Assembly: GCA_023428245.1 (NCBI GenBank) | Contig: JAEYYX010000098.1 | Location: forward strand, 1-49,963 | Reading direction: 5' to 3' | Length of the DNA: 49,963 bases | Origin: Pseudomonadota bacterium | Lineage (GTDB): Bacteria > Myxococcota_A > Polyangia > Polyangiales > Polyangiaceae | Part shown: positions 42,886 to 49,963 of the stretch, piece after piece | How positions within the stretch are numbered: the first letter of the stretch is position 1 | How the letters are laid out: every line of letters starts with the position of its first letter | Program-made: the position numbers and the translations under genes | Notes under the pieces: generated by a model | The model's database searches: none | Told to the model about the DNA's origin: nothing | The model's input: the letters and a program-made list of their open reading frames with translations, nothing else

Positions 42886-42945
42886 AACAGTGTGCCTGGG
42901 TTTGCGGCCCAGAGCACGTCCGAATTTTCTGAAAGGAGAAACAAC

Positions 42946-43917
42946 ATGGCTCCACCGCTCATGTGTGACAAGAGCTTGTTATCATTGGATTTATCCAGCA
43001 AGACCTACCTCGTGACAGGCGGGGCGTCGGGGATCGGACGCGTCACTGTCGAGCAGCTCGCCCGCCAGGGAGCGACCGTGGTCGTCGGGGTGCGCAATGA
43101 GGCGGCGGGGCGCGAGGTCGCAGGCGAGATTCGCCGGGAAGTGCCCGGGGCGAAGATCGAAATCCTGTCTCTCGACCTGGCGAGTCTCGATTCGGTCGAG
43201 CAATTCGCAGGTCAGTTCCTCGCGACTCACAGCGAGCTCCACGGACTTGTGAATAACGCGGGAGTGATGAACACGCCGCGGGCACAAACCAAAGACGGCT
43301 TCGAGCTCCAATTCGGCACGAACCACCTCGGTCACTTCTATCTCACAGAGCTCCTCCTCGAAGTGCTCAAGAAGACCGAGGGCGCGCGCATCGTCTGTCT
43401 CTCGAGCTGTTATCACGACAAGGCCATGGGCCGGGAGGGGAAGATCGATTTCGACGATCTCCATTTCAGACGCCGCAGATACGACGGCTGGACAGCTTAC
43501 GCTCAGTCGAAGCTCGCCAATTTGCTTCACGCCAAGGAGCTCGCACGGCGACTCGAGGGCACGGGCGTCACCGTCGTCAGCGTGCATCCGGGCTGGGTCC
43601 GGACGAACCTGATTCGGCATTCGGCGCCTGTTTTTCTGCAGAATGCGCTCGCTGGGGTTCTCAAGCTCGCCGGGCTCATCGAACCGTGGGAAGGGGCTCA
43701 GACGACGCTCTATGCGCTCCTCTCTCCTGAAGTTAGAAGACACAATGGCGCCTTCTTCAGCCAGACAGGCATGTACCGGGACAGGTCGAAGAACGCGGGC
43801 GGATGGCCGATGAGTTCGCCGAATCCTCATGCGCACGATGACGAGCTCGCCCGGCGTCTTTATGACGAAAGCGCGCGCATCATCGCAGAGGCGCGGGAGA
43901 AGCGGCGCGCAGCTTGA
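42946..43917 (+). CDS. Short-chain dehydrogenase/reductase (retinol-dehydrogenase-like)
   Basis: This 323-residue SDR enzyme has the NAD(P) motif TGGASGIG at 24-31, NNAG at 103-106, catalytic Ser around 153-154 (CLSSCY), and Tyr185-x-x-x-Lys189 in YAQSK. It resembles the retinol dehydrogenase/WW-oxidoreductase branch: DLASLDSVEQFA, TNHLGHFYLTELLL, SVHPGWVRTNL. It oxidises or reduces a hydrophobic alcohol or carbonyl. ATG 42946 has AAAGGAGA upstream. The TetR gene and its tandem operators lie immediately upstream, so expression is probably induced by the substrate or a related compound. Confidence 0.94.
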   Translation: MAPPLMCDKSLLSLDLSSKTYLVTGGASGIGRVTVEQLARQGATVVVGVRNEAAGREVAGEIRREVPGAKIEILSLDLASLDSVEQFAGQFLATHSELHGLVNNAGVMNTPRAQTKDGFELQFGTNHLGHFYLTELLLEVLKKTEGARIVCLSSCYHDKAMGREGKIDFDDLHFRRRRYDGWTAYAQSKLANLLHAKELARRLEGTGVTVVSVHPGWVRTNLIRHSAPVFLQNALAGVLKLAGLIEPWEGAQTTLYALLSPEVRRHNGAFFSQTGMYRDRSKNAGGWPMSSPNPHAHDDELARRLYDESARIIAEAREKRRAA

Positions 43918-43986
43918 TCGCTCGGCGCGACGGGCGCCCCTCGGGGCGCTCACCGGTCGGAGTGCCGCTCGGCGTGATGACCGGTC

Positions 43987-44022
43987 CGGTCGCGCTCACC
44001 CGGTCGCGCTCACCCGGTCGCC
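43987..44022. repeat. 14-bp tandem repeat
   Basis: CGGTCGCGCTCACC occurs twice in tandem (43987-44000, 44001-44014), followed by CGGTCGCC. It is in the gap between a dehydrogenase gene and a convergent membrane-protease gene. Similar CGCTCACCGGTCGG sequence just upstream suggests a decayed larger array. Confidence 0.8.
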
Positions 44023-44057
44023 AGAGGCGCGCGCCCCTCACGGGCGCGCGCTCGAGC

Positions 44058-44846
44058 TCAAAATGCCATCACCCAGAGATCGTAGAGCGCGTGGGTCCAA
44101 ACCGCGGGAGCTAAGCCGCGCAGCTCGTAGATGACGGTGAAGACGAGGCCGCACGCGGCGCGGAAACAGAAGATCTTCAGGTCGAAATCTTCACCGAACG
44201 CCCCGTAGTGGTGCCAAGCACTGAAAGCGATCGCGGCTACGAGTGCCCACACGATGCGCACAAGCATGCGCTTCATGCCCCGCGCGATATTGAAGAGGAA
44301 GATCAGAAGGGCCGCTCCTCCTCCGTAGAGCAGCGCGCGGAAGGTGAGCTCTTCGTAGAAGCCCGCTCCGAGGCTCATGATGACGCCGGTGAAGCGCGTG
44401 CCGGCGTCGAGGGCATCGCTCGCCTGTTCAACGGAGTAGGAGAGGGCGGGCGCCACCCGGAGGAGGCCGACTGCGTCGTCCTGCTCCGTCACCCAGGAGA
44501 ATAGGCGCGCTGCGGCCAGACCCGCCAGGATGCGCATGGCGACGGCGTACAGGACGCCCTCGGTGCCCATCCATGCGAAGCGGTTCCAAGAGATGTGCTT
44601 CCCTCGCCCCATCATCAGGAGCGGCACCACGTAGGCGGCCCCGAGCGAGACGGTCAGGAGCGCGTAGATCGGCATCGAGTGGTCGACGAGGGCCTGGAGT
44701 TCCTGGGTGACCCAGTCGGCGGCGTTCCGATACGGCAGAAAGACGACCCCGAGGTGGTACCCGATGAAGACGGGCATGGTCAGGGCCAGGTCGGTCCAAG
44801 GTCCCGAACGGTCGAGGTTTTCCTCGGTGGCGGCCACAGCGGTCAT
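44058..44846 (-). CDS. CPBP family intramembrane metalloprotease homologue
   Basis: This is a 262-residue membrane protein with about seven hydrophobic spans. It carries the CPBP (CAAX-protease and bacteriocin-processing) motifs: EELTFR with Glu165, Glu166 and Arg170; FSAWHH with His212/213; and a C-terminal HALYDLW with His252. Members include the type II CAAX prenyl endopeptidases and bacterial proteins that confer immunity to bacteriocins; the cellular substrate cannot be read here. The catalytic Glu and His residues are intact, so activity is likely. ATG 44846 begins a 20-residue cytoplasmic tail before the first span. It is convergent with the dehydrogenase. Confidence 0.88.
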   Translation of the reverse strand: MTAVAATEENLDRSGPWTDLALTMPVFIGYHLGVVFLPYRNAADWVTQELQALVDHSMPIYALLTVSLGAAYVVPLLMMGRGKHISWNRFAWMGTEGVLYAVAMRILAGLAAARLFSWVTEQDDAVGLLRVAPALSYSVEQASDALDAGTRFTGVIMSLGAGFYEELTFRALLYGGGAALLIFLFNIARGMKRMLVRIVWALVAAIAFSAWHHYGAFGEDFDLKIFCFRAACGLVFTVIYELRGLAPAVWTHALYDLWVMAF

Positions 44847-44916
44847 CGGGAGGGACCGTACCGGGTCACGCTATTTCTAGGCCAATTTTCGGCTTTCCCC
44901 GGCCCCTCCCTGACCG

Positions 44917-44978
44917 TCACGCGGCGCCGGGCGTGAGGTAAACGGCGAGGATCTTCACGCAGCGCTGGGCGTGAGGTG
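44917..44978. repeat. 38-bp-offset duplication of the 3' end of the UbiA gene
   Basis: TCACGCGGCGCCGGGCGTGA at 44917 and TCACGCAGCGCTGGGCGTGA at 44955 are near-identical, offset by 38 bp. Read on the minus strand both encode a terminus ending in LTP.AA and a stop (LTPSAA in the real gene, LTPGAA in the duplicate). The duplicate lies just after the gene's stop codon and has no open link to it. Confidence 0.85.
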
Positions 44979-45995
44979 GTAGACGAGCCAGAAGACGACC
45001 GTGACCCAGAGGAGCACGATACCGACCATCGGACCGTCGCTGAGCATGATCTGGGTCGGGCTCTCCGCCTTCGGCCGAAAGCGCACGAGGTAGAGGAATC
45101 TCCAGTTCGCAGCGGCGACGAAGAGGCTCGTCAACCAGAGGTTGTCAGCCTGGAAGAACTCGCGCGTCCGCGGGTCGAGCGTGTAGACCAAGTATAAGAC
45201 GAACGTGAGACCGCCCGTCAGAACGACGGCGAAGTTCAGACCTCGCTTCGAATACCCCTCGAGGGCCGCTCGCTGCTTCTTGGCGCCCCCCGCCTCCGCT
45301 GTCGTCAGCTCATGGCGCCGTTTCCCAAAGCCCAAGAAGAGCGCCAGGGTCGCGGTGCAAGCGTAAAGGTACCAGGAGATTTCGATGCCCGTGGCGAGAC
45401 CGCCACCGACGACGCGAAGCACGAATCCAGCCGCGATACAGCCGACGTCGAGGTATGCGACGTGCTTCAGGCGACCCGTATAGGCGAGGTTCAGAAGGAA
45501 ATAGGCCGCGGCCACTGCGCCAAAGCCGAAGTCGATCGCAAAAGCCGACCCAACGGCGAGAACGATGAGCACCGCAGCGAACACCTTCGCGACGCCAAGC
45601 GGCACGCGTCCCGACGGGATCGGCCTCCGGCGCTTGATGGGATGTTCGCGGTCGGCGGTGACGTCCGCGATGTCGTTGATCGTGTAGATCGCGCCTGCCA
45701 AAAAACAGAAGACAAGGAACGCGAGACCGGCGTTCGTGAGCAGGCGCGCTTCGAAGATGTGCTTGGCGAAGACCACAGGCGCCAGCACGAACACGTTCTT
45801 CACCCATTGATGCGGGCGGATGGTTCGGACCAAGCCGAGCGCGATGGTTCCCGGGGAAGGAGGGCCCGAAGGGGGAGGGGGCACCGCCGGCCAGCTCACG
45901 TGGCTCGGAATGTCGCCCAGCTCGCTGAACTCTCTGACGGAGGGGGCTTCCGGAGCGTTCTCTCCCTCCTCGGCGCGGCTGTCCTTCCAGGCCAT
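44955..45995 (-). CDS. UbiA family prenyltransferase (decaprenyl-phosphate phosphoribosyltransferase-like)
   Basis: This is a 346-residue integral membrane protein with about nine spans and an N-terminal Pro-rich cytoplasmic tail of 50 residues. RPHQWVKNVFVLAPVVF (60-76) and the catalytic NDIADVTADREHPIKRRRPIPSG (107-129) contain the Asp residues that bind prenyl-diphosphate through Mg. The match to decaprenyl-phosphate phosphoribosyltransferases (YFGFGKRRHEL-like LGFGKRRHEL, and the Asp-rich motif) suggests it transfers phosphoribose to polyprenyl phosphate for arabinose- or ribose-linked wall or O-chain sugars. The substrate is inference. ATG 45995 is used; the C-terminal codons have been duplicated just downstream. 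Confidence 0.88.
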   Translation of the reverse strand: MAWKDSRAEEGENAPEAPSVREFSELGDIPSHVSWPAVPPPPSGPPSPGTIALGLVRTIRPHQWVKNVFVLAPVVFAKHIFEARLLTNAGLAFLVFCFLAGAIYTINDIADVTADREHPIKRRRPIPSGRVPLGVAKVFAAVLIVLAVGSAFAIDFGFGAVAAAYFLLNLAYTGRLKHVAYLDVGCIAAGFVLRVVGGGLATGIEISWYLYACTATLALFLGFGKRRHELTTAEAGGAKKQRAALEGYSKRGLNFAVVLTGGLTFVLYLVYTLDPRTREFFQADNLWLTSLFVAAANWRFLYLVRFRPKAESPTQIMLSDGPMVGIVLLWVTVVFWLVYHLTPSAA

Positions 45996-46101
45996 CGGGC
46001 CCGGCTTTTAGCAGCGGCCCTTTCTTTCATCCACTTATTTACCATCGCCTGAGACCAATTCCTCTCGCGAGCGACCGCCGGCTTCGCTAACCACCTGTAA
46101 C

Positions 46102-48129
46102 GTGACACCCCTAGAACGCCGCGCGCGTCATGCGGATCTCGCCGCGCAGCTCCGCGAGCACGATCACCTCTATTACGACCTCGATGAGCCTGTCATCTCG
46201 GACGAAGAGTATGATCGCCTCTACCGCGAGCTCGTCGATCTCGAGAAACAGTACCCCGAGCTCATTACGCCGGACTCACCCACGCAGCGCATCGGCGCGA
46301 CTCCCCGCACCGAGCTCAAGGCTGCGCCGCACGTGGCGCCGATGACATCCCTCGACAATACCTACAGCCGGCAGGAGCTCGCCCAGTTCCTGGACCGAGT
46401 AGCTCGGGGTCTTCCGGAGGGATCCTGCCCTGTCTTTTCCATCGAGCCGAAGCTCGACGGCGCCAGCATCGAGCTCCTCTATCGCGGCGGCCGTTTCGTT
46501 CAGGGGATCACCCGCGGCGACGGTGTAGTCGGAGAAGACGTCACCGACAGCGTCCGCACGATTCGGAACCTTCCGCTCACGATTCCCTATCATAATGATT
46601 TGACCCTCCGCGCGGAGGTCGTCGTATTCCGCCGCGATCTGATCACTCTCAACGAAGAGCGCGCCCTCGCCGGCGAGCCCCTCTTCGCCAACACGCGCAA
46701 TCTCGCGTCCGGCTCTCTGCGCCTGCTCGACCCGCGCCAAGTCGCGCGCCGAAGACTCCGGGTCATGGTTTGGCAGGTGCTGGAGCGAGATTTCGCGAAC
46801 GATCACGCCTCGTCGCTCGCGAAATTGCGCGAGCTGCGCATTCCGACTCACGGCGTGCTCGAGCTCGGCGCGGGCGTGGACGAGGTCATGCACGCCATCG
46901 ACGCCATCGAAGCGCTGAAAGCGACGCTCGAGTATGAGCTCGACGGCGCGGTCATCAAGGTCAACACCTATCGAGAGCAGGACATCCTCGGACGCACGGC
47001 GAAATTCCCGCGCTGGGCCATCGCTTATAAGTTCAAGGCTGATAGAGCTTACACGCGTGTGCTCGGCATCAGCGTCCAGGTCGGGCGCACCGGTGTGCTC
47101 ACGCCAGTCGCGGATCTCGAGCCGGTTCAACTCGCAGGAACCACAGTCGCGCGCGCTTCGCTCCACAACGAAGATCAGGTCGCGCGCCTCGACGTCCGGA
47201 TCGGCGATCTCGTCGGCGTCGAGAAGGCTGGCGAGATCATCCCCCAGATCATGGACGTGAAGTTCGAGGAACGGCCCGAAGGAACCGAGCCGTTTGTCCT
47301 TCCGCGCAGCTGTCCTCGCTGCGGCGCGCCCGCGGAAAAGCCCGAGGGCGAGGTCCAGATTCGCTGCACCAATGTGGAGTGCCCGGCGCGCGTCGAAGGC
47401 AGTCTCCTCTATTTTTCACGGCGTTTCGCGATGGACATCGATCATCTCGGCGCGGAGCTGGTCCAGAAGCTCTGTTCACTCGGACTCGTCAGGAGCATCC
47501 CGGACCTCTACGAGCTCACCTTGGGCGACCTCTTGAAGATCGAGCGCATGGCGGAGAAGGGGTCGACCAATGTGCTTCGCTCGATCGAAGCCAGCCGCGC
47601 CCGTCCTTTTGACAGACTCCTGATCGGGCTCGGCATCGAGCACATCGGTCAGGTCATCGCCAAACAACTCGCACGCAAGGTCCGCTCCATCGATGAGCTG
47701 CTCGCGCTGCATCCCGAATCGCTCACAAGTGAGCTGCTCGGCGTACCCGGCATCGGGCCCAAGATGGTTCAGTCGCTGGCCGCCTACCTGAGCGAGCCGA
47801 AAAATCGCGAGAATCTCGAACGTTTCCGCGCGCTTCACGTATCGGTCCCCTTCGAGGAAACAACCCCGGCCCGGGCCACGGAAGGCCCTCTCTTAGGGAA
47901 GTCTTTTTGCGTCACGGGCGTACTCAGCAGATCGCGGGATGAAATCCACCGGGAGATCGAGGCGGCTGGCGGCGAAATCCACACGACAGTGAAGAAGGGA
48001 ACGACCTATCTCGTGGCTGGGGAGAAGGTCGGGAAATCAAAGCTCACGAGCGCCGAAAAACACGGCACCGAAGTGATCGACGAGGCTGGGCTCCGCGAGC
48101 TCATCGAAGCCGAAGACGCGGCAGGATAA
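46102..48129 (+). CDS. ligA: NAD-dependent DNA ligase LigA
   Basis: This 675-residue protein is a complete LigA. It has the Ia domain (YYDLDEPVISDEEYDRLYREL, 24-44), adenylation motif I IEPKLDGASIEL with Lys117 as the nucleotide-accepting residue, the OB domain, a four-Cys zinc finger (Cys404, 407, 422, 427), HhH repeats (VLRSIEASRA..., IGLGIEHIGQVIAKQLA, LLGVPGIGPKM) and a C-terminal BRCT domain (GKSFCVTGVLSRSRDEIHREIEAAGG). It seals nicks in replication and repair. The GTG at 46102 is about 10 residues upstream of the conserved region; no Shine-Dalgarno sequence is visible. The SUMF1-like gene follows 5 bases after. Confidence 0.97.
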   Translation: MTPLERRARHADLAAQLREHDHLYYDLDEPVISDEEYDRLYRELVDLEKQYPELITPDSPTQRIGATPRTELKAAPHVAPMTSLDNTYSRQELAQFLDRVARGLPEGSCPVFSIEPKLDGASIELLYRGGRFVQGITRGDGVVGEDVTDSVRTIRNLPLTIPYHNDLTLRAEVVVFRRDLITLNEERALAGEPLFANTRNLASGSLRLLDPRQVARRRLRVMVWQVLERDFANDHASSLAKLRELRIPTHGVLELGAGVDEVMHAIDAIEALKATLEYELDGAVIKVNTYREQDILGRTAKFPRWAIAYKFKADRAYTRVLGISVQVGRTGVLTPVADLEPVQLAGTTVARASLHNEDQVARLDVRIGDLVGVEKAGEIIPQIMDVKFEERPEGTEPFVLPRSCPRCGAPAEKPEGEVQIRCTNVECPARVEGSLLYFSRRFAMDIDHLGAELVQKLCSLGLVRSIPDLYELTLGDLLKIERMAEKGSTNVLRSIEASRARPFDRLLIGLGIEHIGQVIAKQLARKVRSIDELLALHPESLTSELLGVPGIGPKMVQSLAAYLSEPKNRENLERFRALHVSVPFEETTPARATEGPLLGKSFCVTGVLSRSRDEIHREIEAAGGEIHTTVKKGTTYLVAGEKVGKSKLTSAEKHGTEVIDEAGLRELIEAEDAAG

Positions 48130-48134
48130 GACTC

Positions 48135-49004
48135 GTGGGGGAAACTTCTTCTCCCCGTCTCCTTCTCATCGGCGCTGTCGCCGGTGCGGCGCTCTTCGGT
48201 GCGACCTTCGGTCTCGCTCTCTTCCTCGCGCGGGAGCCCGACCCTTGCACGGAGGGCCTCATTCTGTTCGGTGAGCGCTGCTGCGGGCCCGGTCAATCGC
48301 TCGTCGAAGGTCAGTGTTCAGGCGTTCCAACGAGCTGCCCCGCGGGTATGGCGCTTCTCCTCGGGGAAGCGCCGGGCTGCACCCCGCGGTCGTCGCCGAT
48401 TTTTTACGGCGGTGGGCAGGTCGTGATTGCGCCCACCGACTGGGACAGTGAACAGGTCGAGCGCGAGACTTTTTCGGTGGCTCCTTTTCGCTTGGACAGC
48501 CACGAGGTCAGTTGGCATCGCTTCTCCCGATGTTCTGAGGGCGCCTGTGCGGCGCTCGAGGGTCGCGAGCCGGGGGCGCCTGTGACTCAAGTGTCCGCTC
48601 CGCAAGCGGAGCGCTTTTGTCGCTCATTCGGAGGGCGCCTGCCGTCGCCGGAGGAGTGGATGTTCGCGGCCATGGGGGAGCAGGCGCGGCGTTACCCCTG
48701 GGGCGCCCACGGGCTCACCTGTCGGCGCGCCGCGTACGGTCTCGAGCGCGGACCCTGTGGGACGACGCTCCGCTCCCCTGAGCTCGCTGGCGCACGGTCG
48801 CTCGGTCGCTCGCCGGAAGGCGCCGAGGACTTGGTCGGTAACGTCGCCGAGCTCACCCGGGACGCTTCGGGGCAGGTCTTCCTGGTCGGGGGTTCCTTTC
48901 GTTCGCGCTTCCCGGCGGAGGTGAAGAGCTGGGCTCGGGTCCCGCACGACGGGGCGCCTCGGGACGATGTCGGCTTTCGATGCGCCTACGCGGCGAAAGA
49001 GTGA
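48135..49004 (+). CDS. Membrane-anchored SUMF1/formylglycine-generating-enzyme-like protein
   Basis: This 289-residue protein starts at GTG 48135. A single N-terminal membrane anchor (LLLIGAVAGAALFGATFGLALFLA, about 9-32) is followed by a Cys-rich segment (seven Cys, about 38-84). Residues about 95-289 resemble the SUMF1/FGE-sulfatase fold: PFRLDSHEVSWHRF, GRLPSPEEWMFAAMGEQARRYPWG, EDLVGNVAELT, FLVGGSFRS and DDVGFRCAY. The domain is on the short side for the family. Many such proteins in bacteria are not formylglycine enzymes but binding or EgtB-like proteins; no Cys pair for FGE chemistry is obvious. It lies 5 bases after ligA, on the same strand, so cotranscription is likely. Confidence 0.85.
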   Translation: MGETSSPRLLLIGAVAGAALFGATFGLALFLAREPDPCTEGLILFGERCCGPGQSLVEGQCSGVPTSCPAGMALLLGEAPGCTPRSSPIFYGGGQVVIAPTDWDSEQVERETFSVAPFRLDSHEVSWHRFSRCSEGACAALEGREPGAPVTQVSAPQAERFCRSFGGRLPSPEEWMFAAMGEQARRYPWGAHGLTCRRAAYGLERGPCGTTLRSPELAGARSLGRSPEGAEDLVGNVAELTRDASGQVFLVGGSFRSRFPAEVKSWARVPHDGAPRDDVGFRCAYAAKE

Positions 49005-49082
49005 GCGAAGCACTCGCTCTCACTTCGCCCTTTCCTAGAGCACGCCGAGGAAGAGCGCCTCTGTGCTATGATTGCAAGCGTC

Positions 49083-49301
49083 ATGTCGGTCACGCCGAGC
49101 GAACTCAGAGCGAATATCTATCGCCTCATCGACGCAGTGATCGAGACAGGAGTTCCGCTTCGTATCCTGCGCGGAGACACTGTGCTCGAGCTCGCTTTGG
49201 TCGAGCCGCCCTCACGCCTCGCTCGGCTTCCCATCCGAAACCTCTTCGATTGTGATCCGGACGAGCTCACCCGAGCCCAAGGAGAGCCTGATCTCCCTTG
49301 A
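49083..49301 (+). CDS. Antitoxin of a VapBC-type module
   Basis: This is a 72-residue small protein: MSVTPSELRANIYRLIDAVIETGVPLRIL, then RGDTVLELALVEP. This fits the Phd/YefM (type II antitoxin) N-terminal DNA-binding fold, with a short C-terminal tail (RNLFDCDPDELTRAQGE) that would bind the toxin. ATG 49083 is preferred; ATG 49068 would add five residues. The stop overlaps the PIN-toxin start as TTGA, as in toxin-antitoxin operons, which usually repress themselves through the antitoxin. Sequence alone does not give the partner specificity. Confidence 0.85.
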   Translation: MSVTPSELRANIYRLIDAVIETGVPLRILRGDTVLELALVEPPSRLARLPIRNLFDCDPDELTRAQGEPDLP

Positions 49302-49681
49302 AAGCCCCGCTTCACCTCGATACGCACGTCGTGGCCTGGCTCTACGCGGGGCGCCTCGACCAGTTCAGCCTGCGGAGCAAAGCGCTCCTCGAGGAGCGCC
49401 CCTTGTTCATTTCGCCTGCCGTCGAACTCGAACTCGGGATTCTCTATGACCGGAGCATCTTGCGCGTTCCGGCGAGCGAAGTCGTCCAAGATCTCGTCGA
49501 TCGCATTCAGCTCACCGTCTCGACCGCCTCTTTCTCTCGTGTCACGAACAAGGCGCTCGAGTTCTCCTGGGCGACTGACGTCTTCGATCGCATGATCTGT
49601 GCGGAGACCGAGCTCGCTGAGGCGACCCTTCTCACGAAAGACGCTGGCATTCACGCTCATTTTTCTAGGGCTTTTTGGTGA
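49298..49681 (+). CDS. PIN-domain toxin, VapC family
   Basis: This 127-residue protein is a PIN ribonuclease: LDTHVVAWLYAG (Asp8), VELELGIL (Glu43/45) and ATDVFDRMICAE (Asp94/97) followed by LLTKDAGI (Asp115) are the acidic Mg-binding residues. VapC toxins cleave tRNA or rRNA when freed of their antitoxin. It starts with a TTG overlapping the antitoxin stop, which would keep toxin synthesis below that of the antitoxin. Its stop overlaps the ATG of the next gene (ATGA), so the cinA-like gene is coupled to the toxin. Confidence 0.92.
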   Translation: MKAPLHLDTHVVAWLYAGRLDQFSLRSKALLEERPLFISPAVELELGILYDRSILRVPASEVVQDLVDRIQLTVSTASFSRVTNKALEFSWATDVFDRMICAETELAEATLLTKDAGIHAHFSRAFW

Positions 49682-49963
49682 TGATTTGCGCGATCTTGTT
49701 GATTGGTACTGAGCTCGTCCGCGGAGAGCTTCGAGACAAAAACGGCCACTGGCTGGCGGGAAGGCTCGCGGAGCTCGGCCACGAGGTCCGCGAGCTGCGC
49801 ACTGTCGACGACGACATGGACCGCATCGTGGAGACGCTCACGGAGCTCGGCGCTCGTCACGATCTCCTCTTCGTCACCGGCGGCCTCGGACCGACCTCAG
49901 ACGATCTGACGGCGGCCGCCGCCGCGAGGCGCCCCACGGCGCGGGGGGCGCGGGGGTGTTGGG
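49681..49963 (+). CDS. cinA: CinA-like competence/damage-inducible protein, N-terminal part (cut by window end)
   Basis: The first 94 codons read as a MoCF-biosynthesis (MogA/CinA) domain: LLIGTELVRGELRDKNGHWLAGRLAELGHEV, RTVDDDMDRIVETL and LLFVTGGLGPTSDDLTA. In CinA this fold is an ADP-ribose pyrophosphatase or substrate-binding module, with a C-terminal nicotinamide-nucleotide amidohydrolase domain that would lie beyond the window. The last about 17 codons are unusually GC-rich and unlike the family (AAAAARRPTARGARGCW), possibly because of base-calling errors at a contig end. It starts at ATG 49681, overlapping the toxin stop. Confidence 0.85.
   Translation, partial: MICAILLIGTELVRGELRDKNGHWLAGRLAELGHEVRELRTVDDDMDRIVETLTELGARHDLLFVTGGLGPTSDDLTAAAAARRPTARGARGCW

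Noticed and set aside
42991..43953. 320-codon minus-strand open frame
   Set aside because: It is antisense to the short-chain dehydrogenase, which has all catalytic motifs.
1..49963. tRNA, rRNA, CRISPR array, insertion sequence or phage genes
   Set aside because: Looked for cloverleaf, conserved rRNA, regularly spaced direct repeats and transposase motifs in the gaps and found none.
49900..49963. Unusual GC-rich end of the cinA-like gene as a real divergence
   Set aside because: It is more simply explained by poor sequence quality at the window or contig end, so no biological claim is made.

Overview
This 49,963-base window is high-GC bacterial chromosome, very probably from the Myxococcota (class Polyangia or a close relative). 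The strongest pointer is an mglB-mglA pair (19712-20805) that matches the Myxococcus polarity and motility switch closely, including the family residues R53, T78, Q82 and the NKRD motif. Supporting signs are the many secreted lipoproteins with Gly/Ser-rich linkers and very GC-rich third codon positions. No rRNA, tRNA, CRISPR array, insertion sequence or prophage gene was seen. Genes are dense on both strands, and several pairs are coupled by ATGA/GTGA/TTGA overlaps.

Layout. 1-3467: the C-terminal part of a secreted beta-helix protein, a fused O6-alkylguanine transferase/3-methyladenine glycosylase, and a membrane protein. 3577-7549: a cupin_5 protein, then two paralogous lipoproteins flanking a decayed fragment of a third copy. 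7655-11807: a coiled-coil membrane protein, a beta-barrel-like protein, an MFS transporter and a CYTH protein. 11815-19367 (minus): two coupled exported proteins of about 1260 residues with TPR, DUF3857 and transglutaminase folds; one keeps the Cys-His-Asp triad and the other lacks Cys and His. 19712-21431: mglB-mglA-recX. 21483-24976: a TPR protein, a lipoprotein coupled to an exported DNase I-fold protein, and a YggS-type PLP protein. 25203-31580: rarA, aconitase, pirin, and a second copy of the beta-barrel-like family. 31782-33822 (minus): a compact operon of three exported or anchored proteins of unknown function, one Cys-rich. 34070-41864: Uma2 nuclease, hpt, comEC, tlyA, an extensin-like/M15-type protein, ndh, and a small exported protein. 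42130-43917: a TetR repressor divergent from a short-chain dehydrogenase, with two tandem palindromic operators between them. 44058-49963: a CPBP membrane protease homologue, a UbiA prenyltransferase, ligA, a membrane-anchored SUMF1-like protein, a VapBC-type toxin-antitoxin pair, and the start of a cinA-like gene.

How the genes work together. There is a DNA repair, recombination and uptake component (alkylation-repair fusion, recX, rarA, comEC, ligA, cinA-like), a cell-polarity switch, and a large set of envelope proteins without assigned function. The most interesting items are the active/inactive transglutaminase-fold pair beside mglBA, the lipoprotein tandem array with a dying middle member, a dispersed 79-bp intergenic repeat seen at two full loci and one partial locus, and the three-gene lipoprotein operon. 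All calls come from reading the sequence. No database search was run, so names for non-housekeeping families are family-level inferences.
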